64,000 nucleotides of DNA from an uncultured Clostridia bacterium (lineage in GTDB: Bacteria; Bacillota; Clostridia; Lachnospirales; Anaerotignaceae). The stretch is from NCBI GenBank assembly GCA_910587735.1, contig CAJUNT010000007.1:1-64000 (forward strand). Reading direction: 5' to 3'. This document shows, one piece after another, positions 18,391 to 27,029 of this stretch (the first letter of the stretch is position 1; every line of letters starts with the position of its first letter). The notes under the pieces are model-generated. The model was not told where the DNA came from and searched no databases. It worked only from the letters and a program-made list of their open reading frames with translations. Position numbers and translations under genes: made by a program.

Positions 18391-19266
18391 ATGGAAAGAA
18401 GTGCTATGCAGATATATATAGATAAGGCAAAAACATTAATGGAGGCATTGCCTTACATTCAACGATTTTACAATAAAACAGTTGTAATAAAATATGGCGG
18501 AAGTGCTTTAATCAATCAAAATATTAAGCAAACCATTATACAAGACATTGCATTAATGAAATTGGTAGGTATGCATCCTGTTATTGTGCATGGTGGTGGT
18601 CCTGATATTAATGCATTTTTAGAACAAATGAATATACAATCTAAATTTGTAAATGGTTTAAGAGTAACAGATGAAAAAACAATGGAAATTGTAGAAATGG
18701 TATTAGCTGGAAAGCTGAACAAACATATTGTAACAGAGATTGAAAAACAAGGTGTAAAATCGGTAGGCATCAGTGGAAAAGATGGTGGTATCATTCAAGC
18801 AAAAAAAATAGAAAAAGATGGTATTGATTATGGTTGTGTGGGTGATATAGTTTCTATTGACCCAACATTAATACAATCTTTAATTAATAATGAATTTATA
18901 CCAGTAATTGCTCCTATTGGAAAAGATGAAAATGGTATTACATATAATATTAATGCAGATTATGCAGCAGTAGCGATTGCTGGAGCATTAAAGGCAGAAA
19001 AATTGGTATTTTTAACAGATGTAGAGGGTGTTATGAGAGATATTAATGACCCAGATTCTATTATGAGTTTTATTAATGCCAATAAAATACAAAAATTGAT
19101 TGATGAAGGCATTATATCAGGTGGTATGATACCAAAAGTAGAATGTTGTATGGAAGGCATACACCAAGGAGTAAATAATGTTCATATATTAGATGGACGT
19201 GTAGAACATTGTTTGATATTGGAAATATTTACACCAGAAGGTATTGGTACAATGATTGAAAAATAA
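18391..19266 (+). CDS. argB: Acetylglutamate kinase (ArgB)
   Basis: ArgB phosphorylates N-acetylglutamate with ATP, the second step and usual point of arginine feedback inhibition. The 291-residue amino-acid-kinase fold has KYGGSAL near the N-terminus, HGGGPDIN in the substrate loop, GLRVTD and NINADYAA. The N-terminal helix before KYGGSAL (ALPYIQRFYNKT) is of the type seen in arginine-sensitive hexameric enzymes, so feedback inhibition is plausible. AGAAAGGA lies about ten bases before the ATG. The gene lies 24 bp after the metallo-beta-lactamase-fold gene and 17 bp before argD. Confidence 0.96.
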   Translation: MERSAMQIYIDKAKTLMEALPYIQRFYNKTVVIKYGGSALINQNIKQTIIQDIALMKLVGMHPVIVHGGGPDINAFLEQMNIQSKFVNGLRVTDEKTMEIVEMVLAGKLNKHIVTEIEKQGVKSVGISGKDGGIIQAKKIEKDGIDYGCVGDIVSIDPTLIQSLINNEFIPVIAPIGKDENGITYNINADYAAVAIAGALKAEKLVFLTDVEGVMRDINDPDSIMSFINANKIQKLIDEGIISGGMIPKVECCMEGIHQGVNNVHILDGRVEHCLILEIFTPEGIGTMIEK

Positions 19267-19283
19267 AGAAAGGGTGTATAGTA

Positions 19284-20486
19284 ATGGGAGAAAAGATGGA
19301 ACAATTAGTAAAAAGAGGAAATAGTGTTGTTATGAAAACATATAGTCGTTTTCCTATCGCACTGGAATGTGGAAATGGTATGCACGTTTGGGATATCGAA
19401 GGAAAAAAGTATATTGATTTTGTTGCAGGTATTGCCGTAAATAGTTTGGGTTATGCAAATGAAGCATTAGAAAGAACAATAGCAGAACAAGCAATGAAAT
19501 TGATACATTGTTCTAATTTATATTATACAGAGCCTCAAATTGAATTAGCGGAACAACTGGTTGCTCATAGCGATTTTGATAAGGTGTTTTTCTGTAATAG
19601 TGGTGCAGAATCCATAGAAAGTGCTTTAAAATTGGCTAGAAAATATGCTAAAATGAAAGGAAAATCAGGGAATGAAATTATTACTATGTTACATTCTTTT
19701 CATGGCAGAACATATGGAGCTGTTACAGCGACAGGACAAGACAAATATCATAAAGGTTTAGAACCTCTTTTACCTGATATTTGTCATGTTCCTTTTAATG
19801 ATTTTGAGGCATTGGAAAAAGCGGTTACAGATAAAACTTGTGCGATATTGTTAGAACCAATACAGGGAGAAGGTGGTATTATACCAGCAGACAAACAATA
19901 TTTACAGAAAGTTAGAAAACTTTGTGATGAAAAAGATATATTACTTATATTTGATGAAGTGCAGTGTGGTGTAGGCAGAACAGGAGAATTATTTGCTTAT
20001 CAAACATTAGGAGTTGTACCAGATGTTGCTACATTTGCAAAAGGTCTTGCAGGTGGTGTGCCTATTGGTGCAATGATGGCGAAAGATTTTGCAGCACAAG
20101 CATTTCAGCCTGGTGACCATGCCTCTACATTTGGCGGAAATTCTCTTGCAACAGCAGCAGGTGTTACAGTAATGAAAGAACTTTTTGAAAATGGATTGAT
20201 TGAAAATGTAAGAAAAAATGGTGCTTATATGACAGAACAGCTTAAAAAATTACAACAAAAACATAGTTGTATTACAGATGTAAGAGGAATTGGTTTTATG
20301 CAAGGTATAGAGTTAAATATTCCAACAAGTGATGTAATCAATAAATGTATAGAAATGGGATTACTTTTGGTAGGTGCTGGACATGATGTAATACGTTTTG
20401 TACCAGCATTAATTGCAGAACAAAGACATATTGATGAGATGATAACAATATTAGATAAAGCATTGACAGTATGCGAAAATGTATAA
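19284..20486 (+). CDS. argD: Acetylornithine aminotransferase (ArgD)
   Basis: ArgD converts N-acetylglutamate semialdehyde to N-acetylornithine using PLP and glutamate. The 400-residue class III aminotransferase shows FCNSGAESIESALKLARKY, SFHGRTYGAV, DEVQCGVGRTG and the PLP lysine K253 in FAKGLAGGVPIG. An AAAGGG site lies upstream of the ATG. It closes the operon: together with ArgC, ArgJ and ArgB it makes ornithine by the cyclic pathway. The genes for the later steps (argF, argG, argH) are not in the window. A terminator follows. Confidence 0.95.
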   Translation: MGEKMEQLVKRGNSVVMKTYSRFPIALECGNGMHVWDIEGKKYIDFVAGIAVNSLGYANEALERTIAEQAMKLIHCSNLYYTEPQIELAEQLVAHSDFDKVFFCNSGAESIESALKLARKYAKMKGKSGNEIITMLHSFHGRTYGAVTATGQDKYHKGLEPLLPDICHVPFNDFEALEKAVTDKTCAILLEPIQGEGGIIPADKQYLQKVRKLCDEKDILLIFDEVQCGVGRTGELFAYQTLGVVPDVATFAKGLAGGVPIGAMMAKDFAAQAFQPGDHASTFGGNSLATAAGVTVMKELFENGLIENVRKNGAYMTEQLKKLQQKHSCITDVRGIGFMQGIELNIPTSDVINKCIEMGLLLVGAGHDVIRFVPALIAEQRHIDEMITILDKALTVCENV

Positions 20487-20518
20487 TATACTAATATCAA
20501 TCCATGCAATTACTATAA

Positions 20519-20549
20519 AAATGCCTGTCATATATTAAGACAGGCATTT
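20519..20549 (+). terminator. Terminator of the arg operon
   Basis: An 11-bp perfect stem (20519-20529 with 20539-20549) carries an A-rich and a T-rich flank. Confidence 0.8.
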
Positions 20550-20583
20550 ATCTATGTAAAAAATATAAAGAGGAAATGATATT

Positions 20584-21741
20584 ATGAAAAAGGAAATTGC
20601 TTATTATAATGATAGTTATCAAAAAACAATACAATCAAAAGTAATAGATTGTATTAAAAGTAAAAAAGGATATGATATTGTATTAGAAGATACTTGTTTT
20701 TATCCAGAAGGAGGAGGACAACCTGCTGATAAAGGGATATTGTATGGACAACAGGTATTAGATGTGCAAGAACGTAATGATACCATATATCATACTGTAA
20801 AAAATGAAATACCAATAGGAACGCTTGTAGAAGGTGAAATTGATTGGGAATATCGTTTTGATTTGATGCAGAACCATACCGCAGAGCATATTTTATCTGG
20901 AATTGTTTATAGAAAATATGGATTGCATAATGTGGGTTTTCATATGGGAAAAGATGTAATTACATTAGATTTTGATGGTAAATTATCTCAGCAACAAATT
21001 ATAGAATTGGAACAATGTGCAAATGAGGCAGTAATGCAGAATAAAACAATTAGAATATATTATCCTACAAAACAAGAATTACAAGAGCTGGATTATAGAA
21101 GTAAAAAAAGTTTAGAGGGCGTTGTTCGTATTGTGGAAATACCAGGATATGATATTTGTGCTTGTTGTGGTATTCATACTAAAACAACAGGAGAAATTGG
21201 AAGTATCAAAATTATACAATATGATAGTTACAAAGGTGGTATTCGCCTGCAAATGATAGCTGCGAAAAGAGCATTAAAAGATTATAGTGAGAAAAGTCAA
21301 AGTGCATATGAAATTTCTCATTTGCTTTCTGTTACTGTAAAAGATATATCAAAAGCTGTGGAAAAGTTGAAAAAGGAGAAGGATACACTACAATGGCAAA
21401 TTAATTTTTTGGAAAAACAAAGGTTAGAGCAAATTGTAGATAAAGTGAAAAATGATACAAAAAAAGCAGTATTTTTTGAAAAAGTATTAAATCATAAAAC
21501 ATTACAATATTTTGCTACAATGCTTTGTAAAAAAGCAAATATAGTCGCAGTGTTTTCTGGAGAAGAACAAACGGGATATACTTATATATTAATGAGTCAT
21601 AAAGAAGATATGAAACAATTAAAACAAATATTATCAGCAGTGTATCCATGTAATGGAGGAGGTACAAAGGAAATGGTACAGGGAAAAATACAGGCAAAAA
21701 AAGAGGAAATTATACAGTTTTTTGAAAAGAATATCGTGTAA
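20584..21741 (+). CDS. Alanyl-tRNA editing protein, long AlaX type
   Basis: Free-standing AlaX proteins hydrolyse mischarged Ser-tRNA(Ala) (and Gly-tRNA(Ala)) in trans. The 385-residue protein has the editing-domain zinc ligands in NHTAEHILSG (HxxxH) and in the CACCGIHT segment. The N-terminal FYPEGGGQPADKG segment is the usual glycine-rich motif. After about residue 235 a lysine/glutamate coiled coil and a C-terminal DHHA1-like part with the NGGGTKEMVQGK signature make it the long form. It lies 34 bp after the arg terminator, in its own unit, and faces murC across the DnaA-box region. Confidence 0.9.
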   Translation: MKKEIAYYNDSYQKTIQSKVIDCIKSKKGYDIVLEDTCFYPEGGGQPADKGILYGQQVLDVQERNDTIYHTVKNEIPIGTLVEGEIDWEYRFDLMQNHTAEHILSGIVYRKYGLHNVGFHMGKDVITLDFDGKLSQQQIIELEQCANEAVMQNKTIRIYYPTKQELQELDYRSKKSLEGVVRIVEIPGYDICACCGIHTKTTGEIGSIKIIQYDSYKGGIRLQMIAAKRALKDYSEKSQSAYEISHLLSVTVKDISKAVEKLKKEKDTLQWQINFLEKQRLEQIVDKVKNDTKKAVFFEKVLNHKTLQYFATMLCKKANIVAVFSGEEQTGYTYILMSHKEDMKQLKQILSAVYPCNGGGTKEMVQGKIQAKKEEIIQFFEKNIV

Positions 21742-21827
21742 TAATATTAATATTTTTTTCAAATTGTGATGATATTTTAAAATATTGCAAAAAATTGCAT
21801 AGAATAGTGCATAATAAAATAAAAAAC

Positions 21828-22114
21828 TGTGGATAACTCTGTGGAAAACTATAAAAAACTGTGGAAAACGATTAAAGTAGTGGAAAATAATAAAAAATGA
21901 TTAAAATAGATAGGGAATATAAATAAAAAATACATACTGAAAAGCCACAATATCTATTATATTAGTAAAAAATATATCAAAATATGGTAAGGTATAAAAA
22001 AAACAGACAAATGTTTTTGAATAAAAAACAATAAAAGTCTATCTTTTTTTTCATAATATTTTAAACAGACATTTCACAAAGTTATCCACAGGTTGTGGAT
22101 AACTTTGTGGATAA
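21828..22114. other. Bipartite cluster of DnaA boxes around an AT-rich core
   Basis: This 390-bp gap between convergent genes holds perfect DnaA boxes (TTATCCACA or its complement) at 21828-21836, 22082-22090, 22094-22102 and 22106-22114. Near-perfect TTTTCCACA boxes lie at 21840-21848 and 21860-21868, with a weaker one at 21879-21887. The two groups flank about 190 bp of almost pure A/T. The boxes at 22082 and 22094 form a 13-bp palindrome (22078-22090 with 22094-22106), which could alternatively be an RNA hairpin. No dnaA or dnaN gene is adjacent. Boxes are seen directly; an origin or DnaA-titration role is inferred. Confidence 0.6.
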
Positions 22115-22131
22115 TTTATAAAAAATCAGCG

Positions 22132-23511
22132 TTATTCATTTAAAAATGCTTCACCAATACGATAAACATCTCCAGCACCTACTGTTAAAAGTAAATCACC
22201 AGATTGACAATGTTCTTTTAAATAATTTGTAATTTGTTCAAAATCACCACAATAAATGGCATTTTGATTATGACGAGCAATTTCTTCTGCAAGTTGCTTA
22301 GAGTGAATAATACCAGTATCTTTTTCTCTTGCTGCATAAATATCAGCTATAATAATCACATCTGCGTCTGTAAACGCTGTTGCGAAAGAGTCAAAAAGTG
22401 CTTTTGTACGAGAATAAGTATGTGGCTGAAAAACACAATAAGTTGTATTATGATGAATCTTTTTTGCTGCGGATAATGTCGCTTTAATTTCGGTAGGGTG
22501 GTGTGCATAGTCGTCAATTACTATTATGCCGTTTTTTTCTCCCTTTTTTTGAAATCGTCTTTCTGTACCATGAAATTGTTCTAATCCTTCTATAATGCAT
22601 TTGGTAGGTAATGAAAGTGTATAACATACAGCAAATGCAGAAAGTGCATTTGTGATATTGTGGTCACCTGGAATATTCAAATGTACACGACCTAAGCAAT
22701 TACCATTGTAAATAACATTAAAACTGTTTTTACCATCAGGTTCATGTGTAATATTTTGTGCTTTCCAATTAGCATTACCTTCTAAGCCTACTGTTTCGTA
22801 GCGACAAGCAATATTTGATGTGATTTCTTCTAGTTTTGGTATGCTGTTATTTAATATTAATGTGCCTTCAGATGAAATGTTTTGGGCAAATTTATGGAAA
22901 GATGCTCTAATGTTTTCTAAATTTTTAAAATAATCTAAGTGGTCAGCTTCAATATTTAGTATTACGCCAACAAGAGGGTGAAATTGCAAAAAACTGTCAA
23001 AATATTCGCAGGCCTCTGCCACAAAATAATCTTCTCCACCAATATTGGTATTACTATGAATGGTAGGTAATATCCCGCCCACAGTAATAGTAGGATTAGT
23101 TTCTGCAAAAAGTAGTATATCTGAAACCATACCAGTAGTAGTTGTTTTGCCGTGTGTGCCTGCAACTGCAACAGAATATGCATAATCTTCCATAATCATG
23201 CCTAATAAATGTGCTCTGTCTATGGCAGGTATATTTTTGTGTTTTGCTGCAATTAATTCTGGATTATCTTGTTTAATTGCTGCTGTATAAATAACAAGCT
23301 GTATATCATCTGTAATATTTTCAGCTCTGTGTCCAATATTTACTGTTATACCAATACGACGTAAATGCTCTGTTTCAGCAGATTCTTTCATATCTGTTCC
23401 AGATACATTAAAGCCTTTAGATTTTAATATTTCTGCTAATCCAGACATACTAATTCCGCCAATACCTATAAAATATACAGATTGATATTTTTTTAAAAAA
23501 TTATTTTTCAT
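22132..23511 (-). CDS. murC: UDP-N-acetylmuramate--L-alanine ligase (MurC)
   Basis: MurC adds L-alanine to UDP-MurNAc with ATP, the first step of building the peptidoglycan stem peptide. The 459-residue Mur ligase shows the N-terminal IGIGGISMSGLAEIL Rossmann segment, the ATP loop AGTHGKTTTTG, NIEADHLDYF, and DDYAHHPTEIKATL in the central and C-terminal domains. The ATG at 23511 follows GGGGTGG at seven bases on the minus strand; an ATG five codons upstream has no ribosome site. It is a single-gene unit. Confidence 0.95.
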   Translation of the reverse strand: MKNNFLKKYQSVYFIGIGGISMSGLAEILKSKGFNVSGTDMKESAETEHLRRIGITVNIGHRAENITDDIQLVIYTAAIKQDNPELIAAKHKNIPAIDRAHLLGMIMEDYAYSVAVAGTHGKTTTTGMVSDILLFAETNPTITVGGILPTIHSNTNIGGEDYFVAEACEYFDSFLQFHPLVGVILNIEADHLDYFKNLENIRASFHKFAQNISSEGTLILNNSIPKLEEITSNIACRYETVGLEGNANWKAQNITHEPDGKNSFNVIYNGNCLGRVHLNIPGDHNITNALSAFAVCYTLSLPTKCIIEGLEQFHGTERRFQKKGEKNGIIVIDDYAHHPTEIKATLSAAKKIHHNTTYCVFQPHTYSRTKALFDSFATAFTDADVIIIADIYAAREKDTGIIHSKQLAEEIARHNQNAIYCGDFEQITNYLKEHCQSGDLLLTVGAGDVYRIGEAFLNE

Positions 23512-24126
23512 TATGAACCACCCCATTTTCTTTTACAATATTGAATGATGTTGTATAAAATATGATTTGTTACAATATATTTTATTATAAATATTATGTT
23601 AAAAATAACAAAAAATATGTTTTATGTTTGCTATGTTAAAATTGTTTAAAAAACAGCAAGCAATATAATTGATTTATAAATTGCTGAAACAAATTTGCAG
23701 ATATATAACATAATATTTTTTTATTATAGTATAATCAAAAAGGAATGGCAATGATAAAAAATAATAACAAAATAAATAACAAAATTGCTGTAATAATTAT
23801 GACAAGCATTTTATATATTATTATAGAATATAACACAATAGTATATTGAAGTAGTATTTCTGTATATTTTTTACAGTATAGATATATAATATTTTATAAT
23901 ATAAAATAGCACTTTTTTCCATAATTTTGATTGAAAAAAAATGCATATAGAATGGAAAATTATGACATATTAAAAAAAGGTTGTTTATTTTGATAAAAAA
24001 TAGTCAAAAAATTATCAAAAATGTATAAAAAATTTTAAAAAAATGAAGAAACATTTCCATTTTTACAAAATAAATTAGCGAAAATTGTTAAAAAATCATT
24101 ATTTTACTAAAAAAATTATTTGATAT

Positions 24127-24164
24127 TTTACAATAAAAAAAAGATGTGCTATAATAATATTATA
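24127..24164 (+). promoter_or_regulatory. Extended -10 promoter of the glg operon overlapped by a palindrome
   Basis: TTTACA (24127-24132), a 17-bp spacer and TATAAT (24150-24155) with TG one base upstream form an extended -10 promoter. A 15-bp palindrome, TATAATAATATTATA, covers 24150-24164 and could be an operator. The rest of 23527-24126 is extremely AT-rich and shows nothing further that I can support; an untranslated leader of about 90 nt follows. Confidence 0.65.
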
Positions 24165-24255
24165 CAATAATCATTTTGTATAGATAAGTTTTATCTGTGC
24201 CGAATGCTTGTCTCAGTTTTATAAAAAATTATAAAAGTATTGGGGGTATAAAGAC

Positions 24256-25539
24256 ATGCGTAAGAAAGAAATGATTGCCATGTTATTGGCAGGTGGACAG
24301 GGAAGCCGTCTTGGCGTACTGACAAGAAACGTAGCAAAGCCAGCTGTTACGTTTGGAGGAAAATATAGAATTATTGATTTTCCTTTAAGTAATTGTATCA
24401 ACTCTGGTGTAGATACAGTAGGTGTATTAACACAATATCAACCTCTGAGATTAAATCAGCATATTGGTATTGGTATTCCCTGGGATTTAGACCGTAAATC
24501 AGGCGGCGTAACAATATTAGCACCACACGTAAAGGGTGGAGGAGATTCCGGCGAATGGTTTATGGGTACTGCAAATGCTATCTATCAAAACTTGGAGTAT
24601 ATTGAAAGCAATAATCCAGAATATGTGTTAATTTTATCAGGCGACCACATTTATAAAATGGATTATTCTGCTATGTTAGATTTCCATAAGGAAAAAAAGG
24701 CAGCAGCAACAATAGCCGTATTAGAAGTGCCTTTTGAGGAGGCAAGTCGTTTTGGTATTATGAATACAGAAGGCGATGACAAAATTTATGAATTTGAGGA
24801 AAAGCCAGAAAATCCAAAGAGCAATTTAGCATCTATGGGTATTTACATTTTTACATGGAGTCGTTTAAGAGAGGCATTAATTGAAGACAGCAAAGTGCAT
24901 CCAGATAGTGATTTTGGTAATCATATTATTCCACGTATGTTGGAAGAAGGACAAACAATGTATGCTTATCGTTTTAAAGGCTATTGGAAAGATGTTGGCA
25001 CAATTGAATCTTATTGGCAAGCTAATATGGAATTGATTAGAACATTGCCTGATTTTAATCTGTATGAAGATTTTTGGAAGATTTATACAAATACTGACCA
25101 TCAACCACCACAATATACAGGTCCAGAAGCAAATATAAAAACAAGTATTGTTTCAGATGGCTGCGAAGTATATGGACAAGTATATAACTCTATATTAGGT
25201 CCTAATGTTATTGTAAAAAAAGGCGCTGTGATAAGAGATTCTATTATTATGGGTGACACTGTGATTGGTGAAAATAGCCAATTAGACCGTTGTATTATAG
25301 ACGAAGATTCTCACGTTGGTGATAATGTTAAAATCGGTGTTGGCGATAATATTGAAAATGAAATGAAACCTAAAATTTATAACACAGGTATTACTGTTGT
25401 AGGACACATGACTACAATACCAAACAATGTAGTAATTGGTAAGAATTGTGTATTATTGGGAAATACAACAGAAAAAGACTTTGCAGACGGTATTTTGCAG
25501 AGTGGTAAATCTGTGATTGTAGAGGAGGTTAACTTATGA
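24256..25539 (+). CDS. glgC: Glucose-1-phosphate adenylyltransferase (GlgC)
   Basis: GlgC makes ADP-glucose from glucose-1-phosphate and ATP for glycogen synthesis. The 427-residue protein has the nucleotidyltransferase signature AMLLAGGQGSRLGVLT, KPAVTFGGKYRIIDFPLSNC, GTANAIYQN and GDHIYKMDY, then a C-terminal left-handed beta-helix (from about 290) with isoleucine-rich hexapeptides. It begins at ATG 24256 after TGGGGGTA. Its stop codon overlaps the start of glgD by four bases (ATGA), so the two are translationally coupled. No glycogen synthase gene lies in the window. Confidence 0.95.
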   Translation: MRKKEMIAMLLAGGQGSRLGVLTRNVAKPAVTFGGKYRIIDFPLSNCINSGVDTVGVLTQYQPLRLNQHIGIGIPWDLDRKSGGVTILAPHVKGGGDSGEWFMGTANAIYQNLEYIESNNPEYVLILSGDHIYKMDYSAMLDFHKEKKAAATIAVLEVPFEEASRFGIMNTEGDDKIYEFEEKPENPKSNLASMGIYIFTWSRLREALIEDSKVHPDSDFGNHIIPRMLEEGQTMYAYRFKGYWKDVGTIESYWQANMELIRTLPDFNLYEDFWKIYTNTDHQPPQYTGPEANIKTSIVSDGCEVYGQVYNSILGPNVIVKKGAVIRDSIIMGDTVIGENSQLDRCIIDEDSHVGDNVKIGVGDNIENEMKPKIYNTGITVVGHMTTIPNNVVIGKNCVLLGNTTEKDFADGILQSGKSVIVEEVNL

Positions 25540-26651
25540 GAGCGATTGGTGTAATTTTAGCTGGCGGTAACAATGAAGGTCGTATGGGTGTTTTAACAGA
25601 TTTTAGAGCATCTGCTGCACTTCCAGTGGGAAGCTGTTACAGAGCGATTGACTTTGCTATGAGCAGTATGTCAAGTTCTGGAATACAAAAAGTAGCAGTA
25701 TTGACACAATATAATTCTCGTTCATTGCATGACCATTTAGGTTCAGCAAAATGGTGGGATTTAGGAAGAAAGCAGGGCGGTTTATTTGTATTATCTCCTT
25801 ATATTAGCAGAATGGATAATAACTGGTTCCGTGGAACAGCCGATTCTATGTACCAAAATATGTCTTTTTTAAGACGAAGCAATACACCATATGTAGTAAT
25901 AGCATCTGGTGACGCTGTTTATAAAATGGATTTCAAAAAAGTTTTGGAATATCATGAAGAAAAAAATGCTGATATTACCGTTGTTTATAAAGATATGTCT
26001 GGAAAAGATTTGTCTAAATATGGTATTATGCAAATGGACAGCGATAAGAGATTACAAGAGTTTGAAGAAAAACCTCTGCAAGCTAATAGCAACATGGCTT
26101 CCCTTGGCATTTATGTAATTGGCAGAGAATTGCTGATTGATTTGTTAGAGAAGGTAATTGCTAAAGGAAAATATGATTTTGTAAAAGATATTATTATTGA
26201 ATTTAGAAAAGAATTAAAAATTTATGGTTATGAATTTAATGGATACTGGAATTCAGTTGGTTCTAGTGTTGTTGATTATTTCAATACCAATATGGATTTT
26301 TTAAACAAAGATATAAGAGATGCTTTTGTACATCAGTATCCTTATATAGAAACAAAACCAAAAGACGAACCACCTGCAAAATATAATTCAAATGCAGAGG
26401 TAAAAAATTCTATTATAGGTAGTGGTTCAATTATAAATAGTAAAGTGGAAAATTCTGTTGTTTTCCGTAAAGTATATGTTGGTGACCATGCCACGGTAGA
26501 AAATTCCATTATTATGGAAGGCAGTCGTATTGGTAATGGCTGTGTGGTGAAATATGCGATACTGGACAAAGATGTTGTTTTAACAGACGGCAAACAAGTC
26601 ATCGGAAAACCAGATAATCCTCAGATATTGAGAAAAGGTACAGTTTTATAA
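25536..26651 (+). CDS. glgD: Glucose-1-phosphate adenylyltransferase regulatory subunit (GlgD)
   Basis: GlgD is the GlgC paralogue that assembles with GlgC in Firmicutes and modulates its activity. The 371-residue protein keeps the fold (GVILAGGNNEGRMGVLTDFR, then GTADSMYQNM and GDAVYKMDFK) but has substitutions in the ATP-binding loop (NNEGRM in place of GQGSRL), as usual for the poorly active subunit. A C-terminal beta-helix is present. It overlaps glgC by four bases, and an AGGAGG lies just before its ATG inside glgC. spoVG follows 45 bp downstream with no terminator between, so all three are probably co-transcribed. Confidence 0.93.
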   Translation: MRAIGVILAGGNNEGRMGVLTDFRASAALPVGSCYRAIDFAMSSMSSSGIQKVAVLTQYNSRSLHDHLGSAKWWDLGRKQGGLFVLSPYISRMDNNWFRGTADSMYQNMSFLRRSNTPYVVIASGDAVYKMDFKKVLEYHEEKNADITVVYKDMSGKDLSKYGIMQMDSDKRLQEFEEKPLQANSNMASLGIYVIGRELLIDLLEKVIAKGKYDFVKDIIIEFRKELKIYGYEFNGYWNSVGSSVVDYFNTNMDFLNKDIRDAFVHQYPYIETKPKDEPPAKYNSNAEVKNSIIGSGSIINSKVENSVVFRKVYVGDHATVENSIIMEGSRIGNGCVVKYAILDKDVVLTDGKQVIGKPDNPQILRKGTVL

Positions 26652-26655
26652 GCGT

Positions 26656-26690
26656 AAAGGAGGATAATTCCCAGGTCACATGGGAGGAGA
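26656..26690 (+). promoter_or_regulatory. Double Shine-Dalgarno with hairpin before spoVG
   Basis: AAAGGAGGA (26656-26664) and GGGAGGAGA (26682-26690) bracket a small stem TCCCA/TGGGA (26669-26673 with 26681-26685). The second site is correctly spaced from the ATG at 26697 and is partly enclosed by the stem. Translational control is inferred. Confidence 0.4.
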
Positions 26691-26696
26691 GAGCGT

Positions 26697-26966
26697 ATGG
26701 AAATTACTGATGTAAGAGTGAGAAAGGTCAACAAAGAAGGAAAGATGAAAGCTGTTATTTCTGTAACTTTCGACAACGAATTCGTGGTTCATGACATCAA
26801 GGTAATTGAAAGAGAACAGGGCTTATTTATTGCAATGCCAAGCAGGAAATCTGCTGATGGAGAGTTCCGAGACATTGCGCATCCAATCAATGGTGTGACC
26901 AGAGAAAAAATTCAAAACGCAATATTAGAAAAGTATGCAATTGCTGCAGAAGAAGTGGAACAATAA
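26697..26966 (+). CDS. spoVG: SpoVG family RNA/DNA-binding regulator
   Basis: SpoVG is a small nucleic-acid-binding regulator of sporulation (septation) and stationary-phase functions in Gram-positive bacteria. The 89-residue protein has the family-wide start MEITDVRVRKVN, GKMKAVISVTFDNEFVVHDI, and the conserved FIAMPSRKSADGEFRDIAHP. The length is typical. It follows glgD closely, an arrangement that would link glycogen synthesis and sporulation timing if transcription is shared. A strong terminator closes the unit. Confidence 0.96.
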   Translation: MEITDVRVRKVNKEGKMKAVISVTFDNEFVVHDIKVIEREQGLFIAMPSRKSADGEFRDIAHPINGVTREKIQNAILEKYAIAAEEVEQ

Positions 26967-26977
26967 GCGACAAAACA

Positions 26978-27010
26978 AAAATGACATAGCATAATAGCTA
27001 TGTCATTTTT
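26978..27010 (+). terminator. Terminator of glgC-glgD-spoVG
   Basis: A 13-bp stem (26978-26990 with 26997-27009) has a 6-nt loop and a T run on the plus strand. Confidence 0.9.
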
Positions 27011-27029
27011 TGTTTATAAAATATAAAAT

